Made by a program: the position numbers and the translations under genes. Source: an uncultured Collinsella sp. (GTDB lineage Bacteria > Actinomycetota > Coriobacteriia > Coriobacteriales > Coriobacteriaceae). Taken from it: a DNA stretch of 11,612 nt. The notes beneath the pieces are model-generated. The model ran no database searches and was not told the DNA's origin. It saw only the letters and a list, made by a program, of their open reading frames with translations. Positions within the stretch are counted from its first letter, which is position 1; every line of letters begins with the position of its first letter. The DNA is taken from positions 1-11,612 of the forward strand of contig CABUVF010000058.1 in NCBI GenBank assembly GCA_902494945.1, in the 5' to 3' direction. Below are positions 5,065-11,612 of this stretch, in pieces.

Positions 5065-7557
5065 TTAGAGGTAGCGGCCGGTGATGCTTGCGGAGCAGGC
5101 AGCGATGTCACCCGGCGTGCCGACACAGACGATTTGTCCGCCTGCGTCGCCGCCGCCCGGGCCCATGTCGATCACGTAATCGGCATTACGGATAAGGTCG
5201 AGGTCGTGTGCGATCACGATAACCGTGGCGCCCTTGGCAACGAGGCCGTCAAACACACTCAGCAGCACCTGAACATCGAGCGGATGCAGGCCGATCGTGG
5301 GCTCGTCGAATACGAATACGGCATCGTCCTGCACGCGGCCCATCTCGCTCGCAAGCTTAAGTCGCTGCGCCTCGCCGCCCGAGAGCGCCGGCGTGGGCTC
5401 GCCCAGCGTCAAGTAGCCCAAACCCAGGTCGTGCAAGGTCTGCAAGCGCGCCTGGACTTTCTTGAGTCCCAACGTGGCGTCAATGGCCTCGTCCACACTC
5501 ATATCCATGAGCTGCGGCAATGTAAGTAGGCTGCCGTCCTTGCCCTCGCGATGGATATACGAGGCTGCGTCGGCATAACGCGAGCCGCGGCATGCAGGGC
5601 AGACGATCTCGACATCGGGCAAAAACTGCACGTCAAGCGATATCGAACCCGTGCCATCGCACGTAGGACAGCGCAAGGTGCCAGTGTTGTAGCTAAAGGC
5701 GCCCGCCTTATACCCTGCCTCCTTGGCCTCGGGCGTACGGGCAAAGGCGCGGCGCAGCTCGTCATGGATGTCGGCATAGGTCGCCACCGTCGAGCGCACG
5801 TTGGCACCGATGGGCGTGGCGTCAATCAGGTTGGCGCGCGCGATACCCTCGGCATCGATCCAACGCACGTGCCTGGGCAGGCGCGCGCCGGCTGCCTGCG
5901 CCTTGAGTGCCGGGATGAGCGTCTCGAGCACCAGTGTCGTCTTGCCCGAACCCGAAACACCCGTCACCGCGACAAGGCGGCCGCGCGGGATATCGACTTC
6001 GAGTGGTTTGACGGTATGGATGGCATCGGTCGCCATGCGGATATGGCCTAGGTCGAACAGTTCGTCGTCAGCCACCTGCGGGCGCAGACGCTTGGGGTCC
6101 GAGCGCAAGAACGGGGCGATGCGGCTGCCCTGCGATTGTTCGACCTCGTCCACCGTACCTGCAGCAATCACATTACCACCGCCTGCTCCGGCAACGGGGC
6201 CCATCTCGACCAGATAGTCAGCTTCCGCTAGAACGCGCGTATCGTGGTCAACAACAACCACAGTGTTGCCGTCATCCACCAGATCGCGCATCACGCCTAC
6301 CAGACCGTCGACATTGGCAGGATGCAAACCGATCGAGGGCTCGTCCAGCACATAGAGCACACCCGTCGATCGGTTGCGCACCACGCGGGCGAGTTGCACG
6401 CGCTGGCGCTCACCTGTGGATAGCGTGGCACCGGCGCGGTCGAGCGAAAGGTAATCGAGCCCCAGGTCGACCAGGCGACGCGCCGTGCTCAAAAACGAAT
6501 CGCAGATGTCCGTCGCCATGGGCCGCATCTCGGTCGGCAAGGATGAAGGCACCTCGCGCACCCACTCAATCGCCTCGCCCAGCGTCATGGCCGCCGCCTG
6601 TGCCAGATTGATACCACGCACCTGGGGCTGGCGCGCAGCCTCGGAGAGACGCGTGCCGCCGCAATCGCGGCACGGGCCCTCGCGCAAAAAGCGAGCTACG
6701 CGCTTAAGTCCCTTATCGTCCTTAACCTTGGCGAGCGCATTCTCAACGGTATAGACGGCGTTGTAATAGGTAAAGTCGAGCGGCGTGGCGCCCTCGCCGT
6801 TTTTGGGAACGTAGAGAATGTGTTTCTTAACCGCCGGACCATGAAACACGATATCGCGCTCGACAGGCGTGAGCTGGTTAAACGGCACGTCGGTGCGCAC
6901 ACCCATCTCGCCAGCCACCTGCTTCATCAGATCCCACATGAGCGTGCCCCAGGGAAGCACCGCGCCCTCGTTGATGGTCTTTGACTCGTCGGGCACCAGG
7001 CTCGCCTCGTCCACCTCGCGCATGACGCCGGTGCCTCCGCAGGTAGGACACGCGCCGCCACTGTTAAAGGCAAGGTCCTCGGCCCCCGGCGCATAGAACT
7101 CGCGGCCGCATGCGGGGCACGCGAGCGACAGGCCCGCGGCCACGTTAAGGCTCGGCTCCACACGCGCCCCGCAATGCGGGCACACGTGATGGGCGCAGCG
7201 GCTAAAGAGCAGACGCAGACTGTTGTTGAGCTCGGTCATGGTGCCAAAAGTCGAGCGCACGCCCGGTACACTGGGGCGCTGATGCAATGCGAGTGCCGCC
7301 GGCACGTGCAGCACCTCGTCCACCTGAGCGTGCTCTGCCTGCGTCAGCCGACGGCGGGTATAGGTGCTGAGCGCCTCCAGGTAACGGCGCGAGCCCTCGG
7401 CATACAAAACACCCAGCGCCAGCGAGCTCTTGCCCGAGCCCGACACGCCGGCAATACCCACCAGCTTTCCCAGCGGAATATCGATATCGATGTCCTTAAG
7501 GTTATGGACACGCGCGCCACGCACCTCGATAGCGCTTGGTTGTTGCGACACCGCCAT
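5065..7557 (-). CDS. uvrA: UvrA class II-like excinuclease subunit A (double ABC ATPase without UvrB-binding domain)
   Basis: 830 residues, start ATG 7555-7557 on -, chosen because GGAAGGGGAG lies just upstream and the protein opens M-A-V-S-Q-Q before the UvrA signature I-E-V-R-G-A-R-V-H-N-L. A longer frame to 7620 merely translates the palindromic repeat. Two ABC modules: Walker A G37-V-S-G-S-G-K43-S and G533-V-S-G-S-G-K539-T; signatures L379-S-T-G-E and L725-S-G-G-E; Walker B L-D-E-P-S-I-G-L-H-P (404-413) and F-D-E-P-T-I-G-L-H-P (750-759). Zinc-type CxxC pairs are at 126/129 with 147/150, 170/173, 296/299 and 630/633 with 653/656. In canonical UvrA (about 940 aa) roughly 120 residues of UvrB-binding domain lie between the first CxxC and the F-x-C-P-x-C-G element; here only about 17 do. 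Family knowledge: class II UvrA proteins (UvrA2, DrrC) bind DNA and are linked to damage or DNA-intercalating drug tolerance. The Thr in the first ABC signature (normally LSGGE) is unusual. Confidence 0.9.
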   Translation of the reverse strand: MAVSQQPSAIEVRGARVHNLKDIDIDIPLGKLVGIAGVSGSGKSSLALGVLYAEGSRRYLEALSTYTRRRLTQAEHAQVDEVLHVPAALALHQRPSVPGVRSTFGTMTELNNSLRLLFSRCAHHVCPHCGARVEPSLNVAAGLSLACPACGREFYAPGAEDLAFNSGGACPTCGGTGVMREVDEASLVPDESKTINEGAVLPWGTLMWDLMKQVAGEMGVRTDVPFNQLTPVERDIVFHGPAVKKHILYVPKNGEGATPLDFTYYNAVYTVENALAKVKDDKGLKRVARFLREGPCRDCGGTRLSEAARQPQVRGINLAQAAAMTLGEAIEWVREVPSSLPTEMRPMATDICDSFLSTARRLVDLGLDYLSLDRAGATLSTGERQRVQLARVVRNRSTGVLYVLDEPSIGLHPANVDGLVGVMRDLVDDGNTVVVVDHDTRVLAEADYLVEMGPVAGAGGGNVIAAGTVDEVEQSQGSRIAPFLRSDPKRLRPQVADDELFDLGHIRMATDAIHTVKPLEVDIPRGRLVAVTGVSGSGKTTLVLETLIPALKAQAAGARLPRHVRWIDAEGIARANLIDATPIGANVRSTVATYADIHDELRRAFARTPEAKEAGYKAGAFSYNTGTLRCPTCDGTGSISLDVQFLPDVEIVCPACRGSRYADAASYIHREGKDGSLLTLPQLMDMSVDEAIDATLGLKKVQARLQTLHDLGLGYLTLGEPTPALSGGEAQRLKLASEMGRVQDDAVFVFDEPTIGLHPLDVQVLLSVFDGLVAKGATVIVIAHDLDLIRNADYVIDMGPGGGDAGGQIVCVGTPGDIAACSASITGRYL

Positions 7558-7578
7558 CGCTCCCCTTCCTGTTGATCG

Positions 7579-7611
7579 AATGTGACAAAGGGACAGTCCC
7601 TTTGTCACATT
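7579..7611. repeat. Palindromic intergenic repeat, copy 3 (between AAA ATPase and uvrA-like gene)
   Basis: Arms 7579-7594 and 7596-7611 are perfect 16-base complements around A7595. On - it lies 21 bases before the uvrA-like start and contains the ATG TGA (7605-7610) that would end the uninterrupted AAA ATPase frame. Confidence 0.9.
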
Positions 7612-7742
7612 AAAACGCAATCGCGAATGTACTTGCTCAGCATGGGCACGGTAAACCGGACGAGACCGTATCCGGCAGCCTCGATGACGCGCTCGCGAAT
7701 CAGGCTTGCGCGATATTTACTCGCCCAGCGCTGGGTACGGGC
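7605..7742 (-). pseudogene. In-frame 3' continuation of the AAA ATPase gene behind a TGA: C-terminal winged-helix segment
   Basis: Directly after the TGA at 7743-7745 the same frame stays open for 45 codons and ends at TGA 7605-7607, inside repeat copy 3. It translates as A-R-T-Q-R-W-A-S-K-Y-R-A-S-L-I-R-E-R-V-I-E, then A-A-G-Y-G-L-V-R-F-T-V-P-M-L-S-K-Y-I-R-D. Together with M-A-D-I-I-E-R before the stop this is a complete winged helix-turn-helix: recognition helix W-A-S-K-Y-R-A-S-L-I, then wing G-Y-G-L-V-R-F. The intact coding character shows the TGA is recent, a sequencing error, or read through. No separate RBS or start is evident for this segment. Confidence 0.75.
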
Positions 7743-8717
7743 TCAGCGCTCAATGATATCCGCCATGCGCGTCGGCTTGTCCTCGTCAACCGCCATGGCC
7801 TCGATAAAGAGACGCTGTGGGGTGCGCAGTCCGTAATACAGAGGCGCGTCAACCGCTTCGTAGAACTCGGAGACGGCATCCGCATGGCCATCCTCGACAT
7901 CGCGCCTTTCAATGACTTGCGAGCCACGCCGGACAGCAGACCGCCACATGTAATATCCCACCAGCTGAACCATATAGGGATGCCCCATGCTCTTGTGCGC
8001 TGCAAGGTCCGCCGTTCCCGCATCAACGCAAAGACCGGCACACTCGACCGTCTGGATATACGAATCGCGCACCTTGGGCAAAGAAATCGTCCCCAACGTA
8101 CGCTGCTGGGCACGTCGCAAAAACGTCACGCTCGGCTCTTCGAGCAGATCGTCAACCATGCTGGGCAAGCCGGCAAAGACCAGCGCAAGACCGCGCTGGT
8201 CGCTATCGGGCAAGCCCGTGGCATCCTGATCTCCCAGCACCTGCTGATAAAGAACGGCAAGGGCCGCCAGCTCCTCAATAGACGCCGATTGAGCCTCGTC
8301 AATCGCAAACAGGATGCCCTTACCTGGACCGAGTTTCTTGAGACGTTCGTTGACCAGCCCTCGCAACGTCTCGCCTTTTGCCCGCGCCGCCTCAACCGAC
8401 ATCCGTCCAAACGATGGGCCAAACTCCATTGACGTCACAACGGGCTTATTCGAGCGGAGTGCGTCGGCCAAGCGGTCGCATAAACCAAGCGAAGCGGAAT
8501 CGGAGACAACCGCCCATCCGCGCTCACTGGCCAGACGTTGCAGCTCCCGCAGGAGAACTGTTTTGCCACAGCCGCGGTTTCCTGTAATGAGCATGAGCCT
8601 GCCCGGCGCCCCGGCGCCGTTGTCGAGTCCTTCCTCGAAATCTTCGACGACCGACTCGCGACCGATGAGCATCGGAGGCCGCTTGCCTGCCGTTGGCTTA
8701 AAGGGATTTGGATTCAT
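7743..8717 (-). CDS. AAA-family ATPase, probably truncated before its winged helix by an in-frame TGA
   Basis: 324 residues as encoded; start ATG 8715-8717 on - has GAGGAGG six bases upstream. Residues 16-30 (M-L-I-G-R-E-S-V-V-E-D-F) match the entry of STAND/ORC-like AAA ATPases; Walker A is G46-N-R-G-C-G-K52-T, Walker B is I135-L-F-A-I-D140-E-A-Q, and L-V-F-A-G-L-P-S (179-186) is the sensor-1 strand region. Residues 230-324 are helical lid and the first helix of a winged helix. The TGA at 7743-7745 cuts the protein in the middle of that winged helix; the remaining 45 codons follow in the same frame. Related ATPases with a C-terminal wHTH are common in actinobacterial genomes; their role is unclear, with DNA binding likely. 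Three tandem 10-bp repeats overlap its likely promoter and could be sites for its own winged helix. It is on the same strand as the uvrA-like gene and may be co-transcribed with it. Confidence 0.8.
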   Translation of the reverse strand: MNPNPFKPTAGKRPPMLIGRESVVEDFEEGLDNGAGAPGRLMLITGNRGCGKTVLLRELQRLASERGWAVVSDSASLGLCDRLADALRSNKPVVTSMEFGPSFGRMSVEAARAKGETLRGLVNERLKKLGPGKGILFAIDEAQSASIEELAALAVLYQQVLGDQDATGLPDSDQRGLALVFAGLPSMVDDLLEEPSVTFLRRAQQRTLGTISLPKVRDSYIQTVECAGLCVDAGTADLAAHKSMGHPYMVQLVGYYMWRSAVRRGSQVIERRDVEDGHADAVSEFYEAVDAPLYYGLRTPQRLFIEAMAVDEDKPTRMADIIER

Positions 8718-8750
8718 GTCGGCCTCCTCGGATTGGCAAACCCTGGTAAT

Positions 8751-8781
8751 AGTTATACCAACTTATACCGAGTTATACCAA
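8751..8781 (-). promoter_or_regulatory. Three tandem 10-bp repeats overlapping the AAA ATPase promoter
   Basis: AGTTATACCA (8751-8760), ACTTATACCG (8761-8770) and AGTTATACCA (8771-8780) lie head to tail, one per helical turn. On - they also provide a plausible promoter: -35 TTGGTA (8776-8781), 18-bp spacer, -10 TATAAC (8752-8757), about 35 bases before the ATPase start. A regulator bound to the iterons would cover this promoter. The next gene upstream ends at 8811, so this is the only control region available. Confidence 0.55.
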
Positions 8782-8785
8782 TAGC

Positions 8786-8816
8786 ATATGACAAAGGAGC
8801 TGTCCCTTTGTCACAT
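8786..8816. repeat. Palindromic intergenic repeat, copy 4 (contains stop codon of the TetM-like gene; one arm decayed)
   Basis: Read on -, the gene-proximal arm ATGTGACAAAGGGAC is identical to the other copies and contains the TGA (8811-8813) of the TetM-like gene. The distal arm differs at three positions (AGCTCC instead of the CTGTCCC form, and CATAT instead of CACAT), so the palindrome is imperfect. Confidence 0.85.
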
Positions 8817-10814
8817 GTGGCCGAAAAACTCGGCGCCTGCTGCTCGCCAGGGGCGGAAGGTGGCGGGATCGACCTTTACGTGCGCCGCGGCGGGCACGTC
8901 GTACCATTTGACCGTGTAGCCGGCGCCGTGGGCGCAAAAGACCGAGTCGGGCGTGTTGGGCAGATCGGCCTCGGGCTCATAGGCGGCCGCCTCGATGACG
9001 CGCTCGGCATCATGGCAAGCCGCATAACCGGCGAACTCCAGGTACAGATGTCCGCGACCGCTCGTGTAGGCAGCCACCTCCAGCGCGTAATCCTGCACCT
9101 CGGATGCTGGCACGCGACCCACAAGCTTCGCCCGGTCTCCTGCCATCGTCGGCGGCTCGTACTCGGCACCCATGCGCGTGGCATCCGAGAGCGCCCGGCC
9201 CACGCACTCCCCCGGCACCTCGAGCTCAAAGTGGTACCACGGCTCCAGCAACACGTCTGCGCCGGCCTCGCGCGCCCGCATCAAACCCTGGCGAATCGCG
9301 CGGTACGTGGCCTGGCGAAAATCGCCGCCCTCGGTGTGTTTGGCATGCGCGCGGCCGCCCGTAAGCGTAATGCGCACATCGGTGATGGGCGAGCCGGTCA
9401 GCACGCCCAGGTGGTCGCGCTCCATGGCGTTGGTGAGTGCCAGACGCTGCCAGTTAAGATCGAGCTCGTCGGTCGAGGTCACGGTGCCAAACTGCACGCC
9501 CGAACCTGCTGGCAACGGCTCCAGGCGCAGATGCACCTCGGCATAGTGGCGCAGCGGCTCAAAGTGGCCCACACCCTCGACCGGCTGCGAGATCGTCTCC
9601 TTATAGAGAATGCCGCCGGGCTCAAACTCGACCGCAAGGCCAAAACGATCGGCCAGCACGCGCTGCACGACCTCGAGCTGCACGGCGCCCATCAACTGCA
9701 GGTGAATCTGCTCAAGATGCGTATTCCAGCTTACGCCGAGCATGGGATCTTCGTCCGCCAACTCAGTCAATGCTTTGAACACCGTATGGGCGTCGTGTTC
9801 GCCCGGCAGCACCGTATAGGTGAGGACTGGCGCAATGACGGGCGCATCGCCCGCGGACTCCGCGCCCAGGGCGTCCCCTGGGCGAACGTGCGCAAGACCC
9901 GTCACGGCGCAAATACCGCCAGCAGCAACTTCTTGGGCAAGCTCATACTTCTCGCCGTTATAGATGCGTACCTGATCGACCTTCTGTTCCCACGCCTCGG
10001 CACTAGAATGCCCGCTGATCATCTGTTTTGCGCGCAGCGTGCCGCCGGTCACTTTAACCCAAGCCAAGCGCTCGCCACGATCCCCGCGGCTGACACGATA
10101 GACGCGCGCGGCAAACTCCGGGAGCCACGCCTGCTCACGCATCAGCGCGCATATACCATCCAGTAGCTCGTCTACGCCTTGGTCCTTGAGCGCCGAGCCG
10201 GCAAAGCAGGGAAAGAGCTTGCGCTCGGCAACCATGCGCGACAGCGTTGCGACAGAAAGCTCACCCGCTTCAAGAAACTCCTCGAGCGCCGCTTCGTCCA
10301 ACGCAGCAGCGTCCTCCTGAACGGCGCCGCCCGCCAGCAGCTCGTTGGCATCCAGGCAGCCCTCGGAAAGACGCTGCCCGAGTTGTGCCAGCAAAACATC
10401 GCGGCCGGGATTCTCCAAATCGATCTTGTTGATGAAGATGAACGTCGGGATGTCATAGCGTGCAAGCAGGCGCCACAGGGTTTCGGTGTGCCCCTGCACG
10501 CCATCGTTGGCGCCCACCACCAGAATCGCGTAGTCCAGGGCACGCAGTGTGCGCTCCGCCTCGGCAGAAAAATCGACATGGCCGGGAGCATCCACGAGCA
10601 TGACGTGGGTATCGCCGTGGTCGAGCACGGCCTGCGACGAGAAAATCGTGATGCCGCGCTCGCGCTCGATCGTGTTAGTGTCCAGATGCGAATCGCCATC
10701 GTCCACGCGGCCACGCTTGCGAATGCGGCCCGCGTTGAACAGCATGGCCTCGGCCAACGTGGTCTTGCCGGCATCGACATGCGCCAAGATTCCAACGACC
10801 GCTTGCTTCGACAT
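8811..10814 (-). CDS. TetM/EF-G-like translation GTPase (possible ribosomal protection protein)
   Basis: 667 residues; start ATG 10812-10814 on - has GAGGAG six bases upstream and gives M-S-K-Q-A-V-V-G-I-L-A-H-V-D. A longer frame to 10883 lacks an RBS. G motifs: A11-H-V-D-A-G-K-T-T (G1), R51-E-R-G-I-T-I (switch I), D75-A-P-G-H-V-D-F (G3), N129-K-I-D (G4), G-S-A-L (G5), followed by EF-G-like domains II-V. Overall order and length are like TetM/TetO/TetW (about 640 aa), which use GTP to remove tetracycline from the ribosomal A site. However, the domain IV tip, where TetM has a Y-S-P-V-S-T-P-A-D-F loop, reads R-A-H-A-K-H-T-E-G-G-D-F here. The C-terminus has about 60 further residues after the domain V G-Y motif, including N-T-P-D-S-V-F-C-A-H-G-A-G-Y and K-W-Y-D-V. 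This matches a chromosomal TetM-like translation factor group, so tetracycline resistance is not assured. The stop codon lies in repeat copy 4. Confidence 0.87.
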   Translation of the reverse strand: MSKQAVVGILAHVDAGKTTLAEAMLFNAGRIRKRGRVDDGDSHLDTNTIERERGITIFSSQAVLDHGDTHVMLVDAPGHVDFSAEAERTLRALDYAILVVGANDGVQGHTETLWRLLARYDIPTFIFINKIDLENPGRDVLLAQLGQRLSEGCLDANELLAGGAVQEDAAALDEAALEEFLEAGELSVATLSRMVAERKLFPCFAGSALKDQGVDELLDGICALMREQAWLPEFAARVYRVSRGDRGERLAWVKVTGGTLRAKQMISGHSSAEAWEQKVDQVRIYNGEKYELAQEVAAGGICAVTGLAHVRPGDALGAESAGDAPVIAPVLTYTVLPGEHDAHTVFKALTELADEDPMLGVSWNTHLEQIHLQLMGAVQLEVVQRVLADRFGLAVEFEPGGILYKETISQPVEGVGHFEPLRHYAEVHLRLEPLPAGSGVQFGTVTSTDELDLNWQRLALTNAMERDHLGVLTGSPITDVRITLTGGRAHAKHTEGGDFRQATYRAIRQGLMRAREAGADVLLEPWYHFELEVPGECVGRALSDATRMGAEYEPPTMAGDRAKLVGRVPASEVQDYALEVAAYTSGRGHLYLEFAGYAACHDAERVIEAAAYEPEADLPNTPDSVFCAHGAGYTVKWYDVPAAAHVKVDPATFRPWRAAGAEFFGHM

Positions 10815-10855
10815 GGCTCTCCTCTTATTGCAAGCCCATCGCACGCGGCAACGGG

Positions 10856-10884
10856 CGTTCACGCTCCACACTGGATGATACAAT
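10856..10884 (+). promoter_or_regulatory. Extended -10 promoter candidate reading away from the TetM-like gene
   Basis: TGATACAAT (10876-10884) is a good extended -10. A -35 match (CGTTCA, 10856-10861, 17-bp spacer) is poor, which extended -10 promoters tolerate. Transcription would begin near 10890-10892 and run into the structured stretch ended by the hairpin at 11059-11087. The same bases read on - give TATCAT, so a divergent weak promoter for the TetM-like gene may overlap it. Confidence 0.4.
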
Positions 10885-10889
10885 TTACG

Positions 10890-11090
10890 GGCCGGTGGGC
10901 GAAGCGGGCCCTATCCCCCGACCGAGCTCATCGCCCCGCGTTGCCGCGCGGCGATTTTCGTAGGTTCGCGCCTTGCGAAAGCCGGCACCTCCCCTTTTTG
11001 TCTGCCCGGGTTCATCTGGGGCGGTAACAATGCGAGTCCCACAACGACGCGTTTTACCAAAAATGGCCCCACTCGGGGCCATTTTTTATT
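10890..11090 (+). ncRNA. Candidate structured non-coding RNA, about 200 nt, unknown class
   Basis: This gap has no supported ORF but is GC-rich and structured, with an extended -10 just upstream and a strong terminator at its end. Visible hairpins on +: 10930-10940 with 10945-10955 (10 of 11 pairs, loop TTGC); 10965-10969 with 10975-10979; a TGCCC/GGGCG stem around 11001-11023; and GGTAA-CA-ATGCG with CGCGT-T-TTACC closing a 13-base loop just before the terminator. In the last one a U-G pair exists only in the + RNA, slightly favouring that strand. It does not contain the SRP RNA GGAAGCAGC core, a tRNA, or a riboswitch core I can name. The alternative is a long 5' leader of the TetM-like gene on the - strand. 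Confidence 0.4.
11059..11090. terminator. Bidirectional intrinsic terminator
   Basis: Arms 11059-11070 and 11075-11086 (AAAAATGGCCCC and complement) form a perfect 12-bp stem with loop ACTC, followed by TTTTTT on + and by TTTTT on -. On - it lies 30 bases after the acetyltransferase stop; on + it would end the candidate RNA. It insulates the TetM-like gene from the acetyltransferase gene. Confidence 0.85.
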
Positions 11091-11120
11091 TGAGCTGGGT
11101 GATGATACGTGCCTTGGCTC

Positions 11121-11609
11121 CTACGCCTCGCGCAGCCAATCAAACGCGACACGCGCCGTGCCGTCGGACACATAGACGATACCGACACGCTCGAACCCCG
11201 CCTTGGCGATGGCGCCCTGCATGGGCAAGTTGTCCTCGTGCGTGTCAATACGCAGATGGTCGGCGCATTCCTTGGCAAAGGCAAACATCGCCGCCGCGAT
11301 ACCGTGCACGGTGCCGTCGGATGCCACGCGATGCAGCACGGCATACGGAGTGTCGCTGCGCCATTGACCGTCCTCAATCACGTCATAGCACTCGTCCGGA
11401 CCCGGTAAAAAGGCAAACGTCGCCACCACGCGGCCGTCGACTTCGCACACGTAACTGCCACCAGCGGCAATATCGGCAGCCAGCTGCTCGGCCGAAGGCG
11501 TGCCCTCGGGCCACTGCGTGGCGTTGCCATGCGCGCGCATAAAGGCGCGGGCCGCGTCATAGATAGCCATGACGGCGGGAATGTCGGTATCGAGGGTTTT
11601 TCTGATCAT
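11121..11609 (-). CDS. GNAT-family N-acetyltransferase (start at or near the window edge)
   Basis: Frame from the right edge to TAG 11121-11123. ATG 11607-11609 gives M-I-R-K-T-L-D-T-D-I-P-A-V, a typical GNAT opening and about 162 residues, the family's normal length; GTG 11610-11612 or a start off the window cannot be excluded because no RBS is visible. The fold pattern is readable: the alpha-1 helix with A-I-Y-D-A-A-R, strand Y-V-C-E-V-D-G-R-V-V-A-T-F-A-F, then motif A V-L-H-R-V-A-S-D-G-T-V-H-G-I-A-A-A-M with the acetyl-CoA pyrophosphate loop (weaker than the usual Q/RxxGxG/A), and motif B I-D-T-H-E-D-N-L-P-M-Q-G-A-I-A-K-A-G-F. Family knowledge: GNAT enzymes transfer an acetyl group from acetyl-CoA to amines of small molecules or proteins; the acceptor cannot be told here. 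It has its own terminator and appears monocistronic at its 3' side. Confidence 0.88.
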   Translation of the reverse strand: MIRKTLDTDIPAVMAIYDAARAFMRAHGNATQWPEGTPSAEQLAADIAAGGSYVCEVDGRVVATFAFLPGPDECYDVIEDGQWRSDTPYAVLHRVASDGTVHGIAAAMFAFAKECADHLRIDTHEDNLPMQGAIAKAGFERVGIVYVSDGTARVAFDWLREA

Positions 11610-11612
11610 CAC

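Noticed and set aside
7558..7620. N-terminal extension of the uvrA-like protein (M-R-F-N-V-T-K-G...)
   Set aside because: It is a translation of palindromic repeat copy 3; the RBS is directly before ATG 7555-7557.
1070..8816. Repeated palindromes as a CRISPR array
   Set aside because: The copies are 1.2-4 kb apart with genes between them, not regularly spaced, and no cas genes are present.
8538..10166. 542-codon open frame on + opposite the TetM-like gene
   Set aside because: It is antisense to a gene with all G motifs, has no RBS or recognisable domain, and long antisense frames are expected in GC-rich DNA.

Overview
The window looks like a chromosomal segment of a gut Actinomycetota of the Coriobacteriia, most likely Collinsella or a close relative. 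The evidence is GC-rich coding sequence, strong AGGAGG-type ribosome binding sites, and repeated palindromes built on TGTGACAAAGGGAC, which I associate with this group. The genus is inference from gene style and repeats; no marker gene is present.

Layout, left to right. (1) 1-1100: the 3' end of a CobW-family metallochaperone GTPase, a strong terminator-like hairpin, then trmL (tRNA wobble 2'-O-methyltransferase), both on +. trmL stops inside palindromic repeat copy 1. (2) 1101-5028: a visibly more AT-rich accessory island, all genes on -. Read in the transcribed direction it holds a serine recombinase with a C-terminal HTH, then a cassette: an FxLYD-type lipoprotein, a membrane-anchored DUF4230 protein, a 43-residue small ORF, and a 353-residue protein of unknown function with a long Ala/Gly-rich N-terminal helix region. 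The last three are packed tightly with overlapping or adjacent stop/RBS signals. The island is bracketed by repeat copies 1 and 2. (3) 5029-8816: a UvrA class II-like double-ABC ATPase lacking the UvrB-binding domain, and upstream of it an AAA ATPase whose reading frame is broken by one in-frame TGA just before its C-terminal winged helix. Repeat copies 3 and 4 sit on either side of the ATPase gene. (4) 8811-10814: a TetM/EF-G-like ribosome-associated GTPase on -. (5) 10815-11120: a gap that holds a candidate structured RNA on + with a promoter-like -10 and a very strong terminator. (6) 11121-11609: a GNAT acetyltransferase running to the right edge.

The most informative pattern is that each of the four 29-33 bp palindromes lies at the 3' end of a gene. 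In trmL, the TetM-like gene and the ancestral frame of the AAA ATPase, the stop codon is the TGA inside the repeat (ATG TGA, giving a final Met); for the uvrA-like gene the repeat starts two bases after the TAA. The best candidate for an undescribed system is the recombinase-linked lipoprotein / DUF4230 / 43-aa / 353-aa envelope cassette. Its function cannot be read from the sequence.
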